In this document: positions 17,497 through 25,635 of the stretch, piece after piece
Numbering within the stretch: position 1 is the stretch's first letter
How the letters are laid out: each line of letters begins with the position of its first letter
NCBI RefSeq assembly: GCF_000368145.1
Contig: NZ_KB849283.1
Coordinates: 1,762,324-1,826,323, forward strand
Origin: Acinetobacter guillouiae CIP 63.46
GTDB taxonomy: Bacteria > Pseudomonadota > Gammaproteobacteria > Pseudomonadales > Moraxellaceae
Direction: 5' to 3'
Length of the DNA stretch: 64,000 nucleotides
The notes under the pieces: generated by a model
Told to the model about the DNA's origin: nothing
The model's database searches: none
Seen by the model: the letters and a program-made list of their open reading frames with translations, nothing else
Program-made: the position numbers and the translations under genes

Positions 17497-17524
17497 CTTA
17501 ACTATGATTAACGTCATAGTTAAG
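17497..17524. promoter_or_regulatory. Perfect palindrome upstream of the Gp2-like gene
   Basis: CTTAACTATG-attaacgt-CATAGTTAAG: 10-bp perfect arms, 8-bp spacer, covering the region where the promoter or ribosome-binding site of the leftward gene must lie. A 9-of-10 half copy (gatagttaag) recurs at 17904-17913, at the other end of the intergenic region. Operator or replication-initiator binding site is likely. Confidence 0.6.
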
Positions 17525-17757
17525 CAATCGACTTATTTTTTTAAATGGAGTCCTTATCTAGAGTAAGCTCGAGTCATCCAATATGCACATGTATCGAATA
17601 GTGATCTCATCCTGCATTGATTATTGATCAATCGCATCATGCATATTCGGATATCTGTTTAGGTATGTAAGACATATCTCATGGTTCTTGTTATGTGTAT
17701 GAGTAATCATTATTGTATTGATATATCTCGTATTTATAGTTCTATTATCTATCTTAG

Positions 17758-17797
17758 TATCTATATTAATTATTAATTATCTATATTAATTATTAAT
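17758..17797. repeat. Two exact 20-bp direct repeats
   Basis: The unit TATCTATATTAATTATTAAT occurs twice in tandem, in DNA that is almost pure A+T for more than 80 bp. It could be an easily melted segment of an origin or simply low-complexity DNA. Confidence 0.8.
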
Positions 17798-17964
17798 AGT
17801 ATATATTACCGTCTTAGTCCAAGAGCAATAACAATAGCCCAGCCGATCAGCGCGATTTCTAAATCTTCGACCAAGCTAGGCCTTTTATATATTTTAGCGT
17901 TACGATAGTTAAGTCAGAAAAATGGTTTTCGACTGAAATTTCATATCAGCTCAACGACTGTATT

Positions 17965-19452
17965 TTAAAAAGTTAAAGCTGTACAAGATTGATCCAACAA
18001 ACCAAATAACTTTTGATTTTCTATGGTCATCTCAACCTCTTCTTGGACTTTCCTATACACCTTTCCATCAGATTCAAAGGTAACAATAAATAGCTGGTCT
18101 TGCTTTATAGAAGCCGAAATATAACCACTCATTTGCATCTTGTCAGTTAATGGAATAGGACTGATGTCACCAAATTGTTGCTGAACAGGGTCTATCAAAT
18201 GAAGCGCTTCGTTTTTAAGTAAATATTGCGTGATAAAGCTGTAAATCTGTAATTGGTTGGTTTCTAAAATTTGTATAAGTTCATTCTTTGGAATTTGGTA
18301 AGTTGAGTTAGCATAAGAGTCAAAATCATTAAAACAAAGATATTTCTTGAATTCTGGAATCTTTTCATACAATGCTAAATCATCAAATAGATCTATTTTA
18401 CTCGACCAATATAATTGACCAGCTGGCAAGTATTTAGTGACATACTTAAAAATAAATTCTAAGCGTTTTAAATTATCTATTTGGTTGTCAGCTTTTTTCA
18501 GTCTGATGCTTGACCTGAATTTAGAAATATTCATCTTTATAGCAAAGTTGTCACTAAGCCCTGAAGTAAAATCAAACATTTCAAAATACTTTACTAAAGC
18601 AGAAATATCATTTTCAAATTGGAAAGCATTTAAATCTTGAATATATTGTAACATCTGAATCTGTGATGATAAAAATAGCTCTGGCTTATCCAATTTATTC
18701 AAAACATCTAAGGCTTGTACTAACAAATTCTGAGTTGCTGGATTCTTTATCAAAAAATATTTTTTGTATCGGCAATATTCACCCCATATTGGATGTGATA
18801 AATTAATTAAATAAATCGCTGAAGTAAAATTGAGAAGCGCATTGTCTAATGTACCATTTATTTTAGACCTTAATATTCCAAACGAGAAAATTTTATCTAA
18901 AGAGCGTAAAATAGAATGCCTATTCATGCCTGTATAAAGACCTAACTCATGCATACCCACTCTAAGAACTACCCCATTCTCATCACTATTGACAACTAAT
19001 GTAAATAATACAAGCCATGCCTTATAGTCAATTTTCAATAGTTTATCTATTTGGCTTTGCAGATGGCTAATTCTTACATCATAAATAATGGTCAAAAGTT
19101 TATAAATAAATCTGAATAAATGACTATTATGCTTCTGTACCTCTATCTGGCGTTTAATTAAATTTCTATATCTTAAGTCATTATCACCATTTAAAATATA
19201 ACTTATCTTCACTCTATCATTTGAAATGGATTCGAACATCCCTGTATTAATAAGCGATTGAATTGAGCTTCTAAGCTTAACTGGATGGATGCCTATCTCT
19301 TTTGCAAGTGTAAGTGGCACACTCATATCTATTGCTTGATCAAAATACTTCAACCATAGTCTAAAAAAGACAAACCTATCTAAAGGTCCCAAGCTATAGT
19401 CTAACGCCCTAAAGAGGACAACAGCTACAGCCGTAGTTTGCGAAATATTCAT
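17965..19452 (-). CDS. Unknown island protein with two winged-helix-like segments
   Basis: 495 residues from the ATG at 19452 (a GTG at 19461 is possible). Two segments look like helix-turn-helix/winged helix: LTLAKEIGIHPVKLRSSIQSLINTGMFE (about 50-77) and VGMHELGLYTGMNRHSILRSLDKIFSFGIL (about 165-195). The rest is helical, with no catalytic motif seen. Strongly AT-rich. It diverges from a coiled-coil gene across a gap with four GTTAAC sites, which it might bind as an autoregulator. Family not recognised; replication-initiator-like proteins also use paired winged helices. Confidence 0.55.
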   Translation of the reverse strand: MNISQTTAVAVVLFRALDYSLGPLDRFVFFRLWLKYFDQAIDMSVPLTLAKEIGIHPVKLRSSIQSLINTGMFESISNDRVKISYILNGDNDLRYRNLIKRQIEVQKHNSHLFRFIYKLLTIIYDVRISHLQSQIDKLLKIDYKAWLVLFTLVVNSDENGVVLRVGMHELGLYTGMNRHSILRSLDKIFSFGILRSKINGTLDNALLNFTSAIYLINLSHPIWGEYCRYKKYFLIKNPATQNLLVQALDVLNKLDKPELFLSSQIQMLQYIQDLNAFQFENDISALVKYFEMFDFTSGLSDNFAIKMNISKFRSSIRLKKADNQIDNLKRLEFIFKYVTKYLPAGQLYWSSKIDLFDDLALYEKIPEFKKYLCFNDFDSYANSTYQIPKNELIQILETNQLQIYSFITQYLLKNEALHLIDPVQQQFGDISPIPLTDKMQMSGYISASIKQDQLFIVTFESDGKVYRKVQEEVEMTIENQKLFGLLDQSCTALTF

Positions 19453-19473
19453 AAAACGCACTATTATTTATAA

Positions 19474-19537
19474 GTTAACGTTAAGTTAACATATTTGTTA
19501 ACGTTGTAGATAACACCGCATTATCATTTATGTTAAC
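19474..19537. promoter_or_regulatory. Four GTTAAC palindromes in a divergent promoter
   Basis: GTTAAC occurs at 19474, 19485, 19497 and 19532, the first three spaced 11 and 12 bp, about one helical turn. They fill the 120-bp gap between the winged-helix gene (minus) and the coiled-coil gene (plus). Such phased palindromes suggest an operator for a dimeric regulator. Confidence 0.6.
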
Positions 19538-19581
19538 ATTAGATATAACGTTTAATTTGTAAAAAAATATATGGTGATTTT

Positions 19582-20283
19582 ATGACCCGACCTAAAATTA
19601 GGCTTCAAGAATGGCTAAACACAGAACAAAAAATAAAATTACAATTTATTCAGTATGAATCAAATCTATTAAACCCTTTTGGTTTATTGACAAGCCAAAC
19701 AGGACATAATGGAGAAACTCATATTATTGATAGAATCCAAAGCAACCACCTTACTGAAAGATCAATGCTAAATGGTATGTCTATAGCAATATCAGAAGTT
19801 TGTTTTGAAAAATTAAAACAAAAATATCGTACTTTTAAAAACAAACAGAAAGATTCATTTTTAATTAAAAAGCAATATAAACTTTCTAAAGAAACAGTAA
19901 ATTCAATTAAAAAAATTAAAGAAGAATTTAGCTTTCCTCGTGAAGAACATGTTATCGAGAATATTATAACCGGCCATATTAACGACAAAAATATAAAGCA
20001 AAAGATTGAAAAATTAAGACCAAAGGAAATAGACTTAGAAGCATTTAAATCTATAATTGATAATAATAAGAAAGAAATTTATAATTTGGATCTGAAAAAC
20101 AAAAACCTTGAATACAAGATCAAACATATAACTCATTTGTTAGCAACATCTTATTTAAAGAATGAATATTTAGAAAGCATTCTTTTAAAAAATGAATTAA
20201 CTTCAGAATATTCTATTCCACCTGAAGATGAAATTAAAAACAAAATTTTTGAAATTAATTGCTCACTAAATGAAAGTTTATAG
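19582..20283 (+). CDS. Unknown Lys-rich coiled-coil island protein
   Basis: 233 residues, very Lys/Ile/Asn-rich and AT-rich. The region from about 150 to 215 has heptad-like Leu/Ile spacing (KKEIYNLDLKNKNLEYKIKHI) typical of coiled coil. The start MTRPKIRLQEWLNTEQKIKLQ is basic. There is no signal peptide. It is the only rightward gene in this part of the island besides alpA. Function unknown; DNA binding or partitioning is possible but not shown. Confidence 0.5.
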   Translation: MTRPKIRLQEWLNTEQKIKLQFIQYESNLLNPFGLLTSQTGHNGETHIIDRIQSNHLTERSMLNGMSIAISEVCFEKLKQKYRTFKNKQKDSFLIKKQYKLSKETVNSIKKIKEEFSFPREEHVIENIITGHINDKNIKQKIEKLRPKEIDLEAFKSIIDNNKKEIYNLDLKNKNLEYKIKHITHLLATSYLKNEYLESILLKNELTSEYSIPPEDEIKNKIFEINCSLNESL

Positions 20284-20425
20284 CCTTGTTTTAATCTTAG
20301 ATGACGTAAGAAAGTCACCAATTAATACAGCATAAAACAATGATGATATTGAGATAATGTCTCTAATGAAGCAGAAATACTGCATTTCAGACTGTTGCTG
20401 ACTAAGAGCCAAAATCTCATTATAT

Positions 20426-21307
20426 TCATGATGGTTCTCGAATGATTTTTCTCAATAAATCAGGACGACGTCTTAAGTGACTTACTAGCACTTCATCACA
20501 GTAAGCCGTATTAAATGGAAATTGCTTTTGCTGTGGAAAATGCCGCTCAGGATGCTGTAGAAATTGTTCCCATTTTTTATTTGCGTTTTGTAATTCTTTA
20601 ATTTGATTTAAATAGGTGCGATCCTGAATTTTAAATGGTATGTCAAAATCATCGTCTTCACAGATTTCTTTCTTTTCATTGTTTTTTATGGCATCAGTTA
20701 AATCTAAAATTTTCTGTTTATTCACCTCTAATCTGCTTTGAACCCATTGCACATCAAACTCTCTAAACTTGATTTGCAGTGTGGGTAAAATCAGGTGTAC
20801 CGCCTGCGAAGCATTTTTGAATCTTCCATTCTTCTGTGCGTATACAGTTAATTCTGAATAGAATATCTCAAGCTTTTTATTTAACAATGGTGTGTATCGT
20901 TTACGTACATTTAAAATCCCATTAATTCTACGCTTTAAACTCGGATTGTAGGCATATACCTTCCCTGTATCACTGGCAACCAAATCTATATATTTGTTTA
21001 ATATTTCTGAGTATTTTTCATTAATGTGCTGCTGTCTATAGTCACTAATTTCGGTTGTCACAATACTAATTTGATCAATCAAATTCAATAAATCATGTAC
21101 CGTATACATTGCCCCGTAAGACTGCATTTGGCTAAGTTCGACCATCAGTCCAATGAATGTCTGCTGTTCCGATTCTTCAAATTCATCTTTTATTTCAAGA
21201 TCCACCAATAAATTATTTTCCCTTAAATAACGTCCAGCATGATCCAAAAAGCAATTCAGAATTTCATCCATAAGTTGCTTAAAATCAAGAAGTGTGCAAT
21301 TTTTCAT
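20426..21307 (-). CDS. Hypothetical island protein, 293 residues
   Basis: Soluble, mostly helical and charged. Acidic cluster CEDDDFDIPF near 220 and a C-terminal part with HLRRRPDLLRKIIREP. No motif I recognise. It lies between the unknown AT-rich genes and alpA and points away from alpA, so it is probably driven by a promoter in the 21308-21490 gap. It has the size of island replication or regulatory proteins, but no function can be assigned. Confidence 0.55.
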   Translation of the reverse strand: MKNCTLLDFKQLMDEILNCFLDHAGRYLRENNLLVDLEIKDEFEESEQQTFIGLMVELSQMQSYGAMYTVHDLLNLIDQISIVTTEISDYRQQHINEKYSEILNKYIDLVASDTGKVYAYNPSLKRRINGILNVRKRYTPLLNKKLEIFYSELTVYAQKNGRFKNASQAVHLILPTLQIKFREFDVQWVQSRLEVNKQKILDLTDAIKNNEKKEICEDDDFDIPFKIQDRTYLNQIKELQNANKKWEQFLQHPERHFPQQKQFPFNTAYCDEVLVSHLRRRPDLLRKIIREPS

Positions 21308-21490
21308 TATTTCAATCTAAATTCTATTTTTCAATACCTTATAATACTACTCTAGTAGTTTTTTAAAAGAAATTATTACTATTCTGTTTATTCATTTAGA
21401 GAAAAAATATGATTGTGGCATAGCGAGTCGGAACCGATTTTTAAATTCAATTAATGGCTCAAATAAAAATTTATTACTGGAGCATATGCC

Positions 21491-21775
21491 ATGTTAGAAC
21501 ATCGTTATCGTGTTAAAGATTTAGTCAATTATCCTGAACGTCTAGCCAAGGATTATGTTGATCGTGGTGGCCGCCATCGTCGGTTATCACATAAACCAGC
21601 AACCAAAGGTTTGTTGAATATTGCGGAATCCACTTTTTGGAAAATGATCCGTCGCGGTGATTTTCCTGAACCAACCTATTTGACTGCTAGTATGCCAACT
21701 TGGGCGGAGAGTCAGATCGTTGAATGGCTAGAACTAAAAGAGCTAAAAGAGCTAAAAGAGCTAAAAGCTGCATAA
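21491..21775 (+). CDS. AlpA-family excisionase-like regulator
   Basis: 94 residues with TGGAG before the ATG. LLNIAESTFWKMIRRGDFPEPTYL is the helix-turn-helix of AlpA/phage CP4-57 regulators, which control integrase expression and can act as excision factors. It is convergent with the integrase gene. Unusual: an N-terminal extension of about 35 residues and a C-terminal run of ELK repeats. Confidence 0.8.
   Translation: MLEHRYRVKDLVNYPERLAKDYVDRGGRHRRLSHKPATKGLLNIAESTFWKMIRRGDFPEPTYLTASMPTWAESQIVEWLELKELKELKELKAA
21731..21766 (+). repeat. 9-bp tandem repeats at the end of alpA
   Basis: Four copies of a GAGCTAAAA-like nonamer (first copy GAACTAAAA) encode LKELKELKELK. Slippage here would change only the tail length in steps of three residues. 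Confidence 0.8.
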
Positions 21776-21780
21776 ACTAA

Positions 21781-21809
21781 AGCAGCCTGTCGATGACAGG
21801 CTGCTTTTT
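21781..21809. terminator. Terminator between alpA and integrase
   Basis: AGCAGCCTGTC-gat-GACAGGCTGCT followed by TTTTT on the plus strand; 11-bp perfect stem between convergent genes. Confidence 0.85.
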
Positions 21810-21812
21810 ACA

Positions 21813-23045
21813 TTATTCTTTATTTACATTTAATTCTTGATCAGCAAGTAATGATTCCAAATAATCAGCCCACTCCTGCATCATTTCACGACGGTTGTTT
21901 AAAAACTTAGTTCGATTATAAGCAGTGCCATTGTTGTCTTTTACCTTATGGGCTAACTGGTGTTCAATAAAGTCTACACGCTGTTCCAGAATTTCATCCA
22001 GCATGGTACGTGCAGTTGCCCTAAAGCCATGTGCTGTCTGTTCACCACCATAGCCCAAGCGTTTTAAAGCGGAGTTAATGGTATTGTCAGAAATAAAGGT
22101 TTTACCATCCCGCCCAACAAAAATGTATTCGCTGTATGGGTGCAGATCAATAATTGACTCAATCAAGTCAAAAGCTTGATCTGATAATGGCACAATATGC
22201 AGTTGCTTAGTTTTACTGGCTGTAAACTTAAAGCAACGCTCTTCACGATAGAAATACTCCTTTTTCAGCTTGCGGATCTCCCCAGGTCGCTGAAATGTCA
22301 GCACAGAGATTTTTAATGCTACCTGCGTGGTCAGTAGGCAACGTGTATAAAGTTTGGAGTAGTTCCAGATTTTATTCAGCATCGGAGCCAAGTCCTGCTC
22401 TTCTGTCACGGCTGCAAAGTTTCCACCCTGTGGTTTTGGTAATTCAATATCTTCAATGGGATTGTACTGGATCAGCTTTTTTTTACGCGCTGATTTAAAG
22501 ATCTGGTTGAGGTCTGATTTAAGCCGTTTGGCAACAGACAGAGCCCCACGCTCGATAATGCGCTTAAAAACCTTAACCTCAAGGATTTCTAAGGTAAGCT
22601 GTGGAAAGGTTAAATCACCAACGTAGGGATAGACATCGTGCTTTAAACGACGGACTGTTTCCTCATCTTGCTTTTGCTCTAGCTCACGTTTATACAACCA
22701 TGCTTCCGCAACGATACGAAAAGTATTTTCAGCTTCTTTCTGTTTCTGAGACTTGGTTTCAATCCGCTCCATTGCTGGATCAATGCCCTGCTTGATGAGT
22801 TTCTTATATTCATCACGAATCGTACGGGCATCATCCAGTGAAACTTCAGGGTAAGTCCCTAAAGATAAATCGTTACGCTTACCTAAGAATGGACGTGTGT
22901 AATTGAAGATCCAGTACTTGCTACCGCTTTGGTCTATACGCAGATACAGATTTCCCCCATCTGACAGCTTATACATCTTGTCAGGATCAGGTTTAGTTTT
23001 TTTAACTTGTAAAGCACTAAGCTTATTGATTCCACGAGTCGTCAT
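21813..23045 (-). CDS. P4-type tyrosine recombinase (site-specific integrase)
   Basis: 410 residues. The N-terminal DUF4102-like arm (MTTRGINKLSALQVKKTKPDPDKMYKLSDGGNLYLRI) and SAM-like domain (EAWLYKRELEQKQ) precede a complete catalytic domain: Arg in FQRPGEIRKL, HGFRATARTML (His-x-x-Arg) and the nucleophile Tyr in GTAYNRTKFLNNRREMM. These enzymes integrate islands into tRNA 3' ends, and a tRNA-Ser lies 170 bp upstream in the same orientation. There is no clear ribosome-binding site; the ATG overlaps the stop of a 4-codon frame (MSEL) that begins after a hairpin T-tract. Confidence 0.93.
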   Translation of the reverse strand: MTTRGINKLSALQVKKTKPDPDKMYKLSDGGNLYLRIDQSGSKYWIFNYTRPFLGKRNDLSLGTYPEVSLDDARTIRDEYKKLIKQGIDPAMERIETKSQKQKEAENTFRIVAEAWLYKRELEQKQDEETVRRLKHDVYPYVGDLTFPQLTLEILEVKVFKRIIERGALSVAKRLKSDLNQIFKSARKKKLIQYNPIEDIELPKPQGGNFAAVTEEQDLAPMLNKIWNYSKLYTRCLLTTQVALKISVLTFQRPGEIRKLKKEYFYREERCFKFTASKTKQLHIVPLSDQAFDLIESIIDLHPYSEYIFVGRDGKTFISDNTINSALKRLGYGGEQTAHGFRATARTMLDEILEQRVDFIEHQLAHKVKDNNGTAYNRTKFLNNRREMMQEWADYLESLLADQELNVNKE

Positions 23046-23051
23046 AATTCA

Positions 23052-23094
23052 GACATAAAAAAATGCAGTAAGAAATTATCTTACTGCATTTTTT
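23052..23094 (-). promoter_or_regulatory. Island hairpin-T-tract-ATG unit 5, before the integrase
   Basis: AATGCAGTAAG / CTTACTGCATT stem extended by A/T pairs to about 15 bp, then T7-ATGTC on the minus strand. The ATG opens MSEL-stop, whose TGA overlaps the integrase ATG. A terminator-like hairpin this close to the start suggests attenuated integrase expression. Confidence 0.6.
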
Positions 23095-23213
23095 ACTACT
23101 TTATAACCACCGATTGGCGTAGTGCGTCACGGCTTGTTATATCGTATATTTCCGACTTTAACCTTATAAATCATAAACTTATATAGTGTTAAACAGTGTC
23201 AGAAACTTGAATT

Positions 23214-23303
23214 TGGCGGAAGCGGTGAGATTCGAACTCACGGAGGACTCACACCCTCGTCGGTTTTCAAGACCGGTGCATTAAACCGCTCTGCCACGCT
23301 TCC
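23214..23303 (-). tRNA. tRNA-Ser (anticodon UGA)
   Basis: 90 nt including encoded CCA. Acceptor GGAAGCG / CGCTTCC, anticodon loop CTTGAAA (TGA), a long variable arm as in Ser tRNAs, and T-loop GTTCGAATC. Its 3' end faces the island integrase and is the likely attachment site. Confidence 0.96.
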
Positions 23304-23414
23304 AATGGCGGCTATCATATAAATAAAATTGCAACTTGGCAAATCTTTTTCAGTATTTCTTCAATCAAATGTACAAAATAAAGTCAAATCTCGCCAATTT
23401 GATGAATATTCAAG

Positions 23415-23888
23415 CTATTCATAACGAATTGAATTGATATACCAACGTTTTTTCCCTGATGGTGTATCCACTTCTGCCTCATCATCAACTTGTTTAGACA
23501 GTAAAGCTCTTGCCATCGGTGAATCAATTGAGACATGTTGCGGATGATGATCATAAATTTCATCTACCCCGACCAGACGTATGGTTTTTTGTTCACCTTC
23601 ATCATTTTCTATTTCAACCCAAGCACCAAAATACACCTTGCCTGCTTGTTCTGGAGAAAAATCGATAATTCTTAATTCTTCTAAACGCTTCCCCAAATAA
23701 CGTACACGACGATCGATTTTTCGAAGTAGCTGCTTATTATACTGGTAATCAGCATTTTCAGAACGGTCACCCAGACTGGCAGCCCATGTCACTTTTTTGG
23801 TAATTTCAGGTCGTTCTTCGCGCCAGAGATGTTGTAACTCTGCAACCAACAGATCATGCCCTGAACGGGTAATTAAATTAGATTTCAT
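23415..23888 (-). CDS. greB: Transcription elongation factor GreB
   Basis: 157 residues. Nearly identical to known GreB in the coiled-coil tip region (LWREERPEITKKVTWAASLGDRSENADYQYNKQLLRKIDRRVRYL), with the acidic tip residues that help RNA polymerase cleave backtracked RNA. The C-terminal FKBP-like domain is complete (VSIDSPMARALLSKQVDDEAEVDTPSGK). It marks the core-chromosome side of the island border. Confidence 0.95.
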   Translation of the reverse strand: MKSNLITRSGHDLLVAELQHLWREERPEITKKVTWAASLGDRSENADYQYNKQLLRKIDRRVRYLGKRLEELRIIDFSPEQAGKVYFGAWVEIENDEGEQKTIRLVGVDEIYDHHPQHVSIDSPMARALLSKQVDDEAEVDTPSGKKRWYINSIRYE

Positions 23889-24442
23889 GATTTAAAACCA
23901 TTTAAAATACATATGCACTTGATACTTATTTTTTAAAAAATGTTACTACAGTCTACAGCCAATAGCGTAAAAATGTCAGCTCAAAAATAGCGCATTTTAA
24001 GTTTTAAAAAGCAATAAAATCGTTTTTTTCCTATTTAAATTCAGACAGAAAATTCAATCAGAAAACCTTTTAAAAGTGGTAATTCTTAACTTACATTTGG
24101 AACATTTGCTTACAGTTTTTGGCAGCGTATTTCAGTTTTAAAATTTCTGCATTTTTTAAAAAAATATTCTGTTAAAAATCATTATCTTAAATATTTTAAA
24201 TTGATCATTTTTCATACAAAGTTTGACAGATCTAAAAACCGCCTATATTATGCGCACATGTTTTATGAGTTTATTTTTTTAATTTTGTAGTTTTTCTGCA
24301 AAATCTTTCTATCCCACATGTCATTTTTTGAATGACGTTCATGACTGCCCACCCTTATTGAATTTACCAACTATAAGAAGTTTTTAAGCGTTTTTGTGCT
24401 TATTACTTTTTAGGGCAATAAATTACTTGTAGCGGAGACAAC
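23889..24442. other. 554-bp intergenic region with long leader
   Basis: AT-rich, no gene. It contains a near-consensus sigma-70 promoter (next entry) giving a leader of almost 190 nt before the transglycosylase gene. No obvious riboswitch fold was recognised. Confidence 0.6.
24223..24251 (+). promoter_or_regulatory. Sigma-70 promoter for the MltF-like gene
   Basis: TTGACA, 17-bp spacer, TATTAT. Transcription would start near 24258, leaving a leader of roughly 185 nt before the ATG at 24443. Confidence 0.65.
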
Positions 24443-25552
24443 ATGCACAGTAGTTCAACCTCTGGGTCGAGGCTTAGCCTTAACTCATTTTTTCGTGCGC
24501 TGCCAATCAAAACTTTAGTTTTATCCACTGCATTAATTCCTTTTAGTATTAATGCGAGTAAGAACAATCAATACAATGCTGTAGTTAATTCGAGTAAATT
24601 GACTGTAGTTGCGGTTTCCAATCCAAGCATCGTGTTTAAGGATGGAGACTACAAGCATGGCTTCGGCTATGACTTAGCCCATAACTATGCTGAAAGTTTA
24701 AACGTTAAACTTGAGCTTAAAACTGTTTCTGACAATGCAACAGCATTGAAAATGGTTGCTCAAGGTAAAGCGAATTTTGCGATTACCACCGCAAATATGC
24801 AAAGCATCGAAGCAGAACGCTTAACCTCATTTTCAGCAAGCTGTGGCGATTTCAACAGTTTAAAAAGTAATGGTTTAAACCCAGAATTAAATTGGGTATT
24901 TAAACAAGCTGAAGATCCATTAACAGCAACTGCAAGTGGTTTCATTTGCCAAAGCAAACAAAATGGTTCAACGCAGCAACTTGCCTCATTTTATAATCGT
25001 AATGTCGTCAAGAAAGACGATTGGAACGTGATTCAACGTGACTTAAGTTCTCGTCTACCGATTTATAAAGCCAGCTTTAAGCGCTCTGCACAGCAATATG
25101 GCTTAGATTGGCACCTACTTGCTGCAATTGGTTATCAAGAATCATATTTAAAACCAGACTCTGTTTCTCCCACAGGTGTCCGTGGTTTGATGATGTTGAC
25201 CAATACCACAGCCAAAGAAATGGGTGTCAGTAATCGAAGTGACCCCGCTCAGAGTATCCAAGGCGGCGCAAAATATTTTGATATGATGTTGAGTCGTTAT
25301 TCTTATATTCGTAATCCAGATCGTCATTGGTATGCTTTGGTTGCATACAATATGGGGCCTGGTGCAGTTGAAGGTATTCAAAAGCGCATCAAAGCACAAG
25401 GTAAAGATCCCAATGACTGGATGAATCTTTATAATTATTTGACACGTAATCAAGCAAGTAATGGTCGTTATAAACAAGCGGTACAGTATGTCACACGTAT
25501 TCGGGCTTATTTAGAACACATTAAGACCACACCTCGATTACTAGAAATTTAA
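24443..25552 (+). CDS. MltF-like membrane-bound lytic transglycosylase (short form)
   Basis: 369 residues with GGAG before the ATG. An N-terminal export segment (about 20-38) and one lobe of a solute-binding domain (LTVVAVSNPSIVFKDGDYKHGFGYDLAHNYAESL, about 50-115) precede an SLT domain (about 195-350) with the catalytic Glu in IGYQESYL and the GVRGLMMLT signature. It cleaves peptidoglycan between MurNAc and GlcNAc. It is shorter than E. coli MltF (518 residues) because most of the second binding-domain lobe is missing. Confidence 0.85.
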   Translation: MHSSSTSGSRLSLNSFFRALPIKTLVLSTALIPFSINASKNNQYNAVVNSSKLTVVAVSNPSIVFKDGDYKHGFGYDLAHNYAESLNVKLELKTVSDNATALKMVAQGKANFAITTANMQSIEAERLTSFSASCGDFNSLKSNGLNPELNWVFKQAEDPLTATASGFICQSKQNGSTQQLASFYNRNVVKKDDWNVIQRDLSSRLPIYKASFKRSAQQYGLDWHLLAAIGYQESYLKPDSVSPTGVRGLMMLTNTTAKEMGVSNRSDPAQSIQGGAKYFDMMLSRYSYIRNPDRHWYALVAYNMGPGAVEGIQKRIKAQGKDPNDWMNLYNYLTRNQASNGRYKQAVQYVTRIRAYLEHIKTTPRLLEI

Positions 25553-25593
25553 TCTGTATTTTAAATCGATTGGATTTGTAAAAATCAGGCAAT

Positions 25594-25623
25594 AAAAAAG
25601 CTTACTCTCGGGTAAGCTTTTTT
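25594..25623. terminator. Bidirectional terminator
   Basis: A6-GCTTAC..GTAAGC-T6 between the convergent MltF-like and SCP2 genes; both strands have the T-tract. Confidence 0.85.
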
Positions 25624-25635
25624 ATTGTAAAAAGA

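Larger units (their letters stand above)
17487..17964. other. 478-bp AT-rich non-coding stretch
   Basis: Between two leftward island genes. It contains the palindrome at 17497, a 20-bp exact tandem repeat at 17758-17797 in very AT-rich DNA, and a half copy of the palindrome arm at 17904. The combination of operator-like repeats, AT-rich direct repeats and a neighbouring replication gene resembles an origin or control region. No reading frame of note. Confidence 0.5.
9203..23213. mobile_element. Integrative genomic island at tRNA-Ser (left border uncertain)
   Basis: A P4-type integrase sits 170 bp from the 3' end of tRNA-Ser, followed by an AlpA regulator, replication-like, recombination-like and unknown genes with shifting base composition (very AT-rich at 17.5-21.4 kb, richer in GC at 9.2-15.4 kb). 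This is typical of tRNA-targeted islands. The right border should be the tRNA 3' end. I see no second copy of that tRNA end in the window, so the left end, and possibly the copper block as cargo, may lie beyond position 1. Confidence 0.75.

Noticed and set aside
17758-17797. Attachment-site repeat
   Set aside because: The 20-bp copies are adjacent and AT-rich, far from the tRNA end that should define the attachment core.
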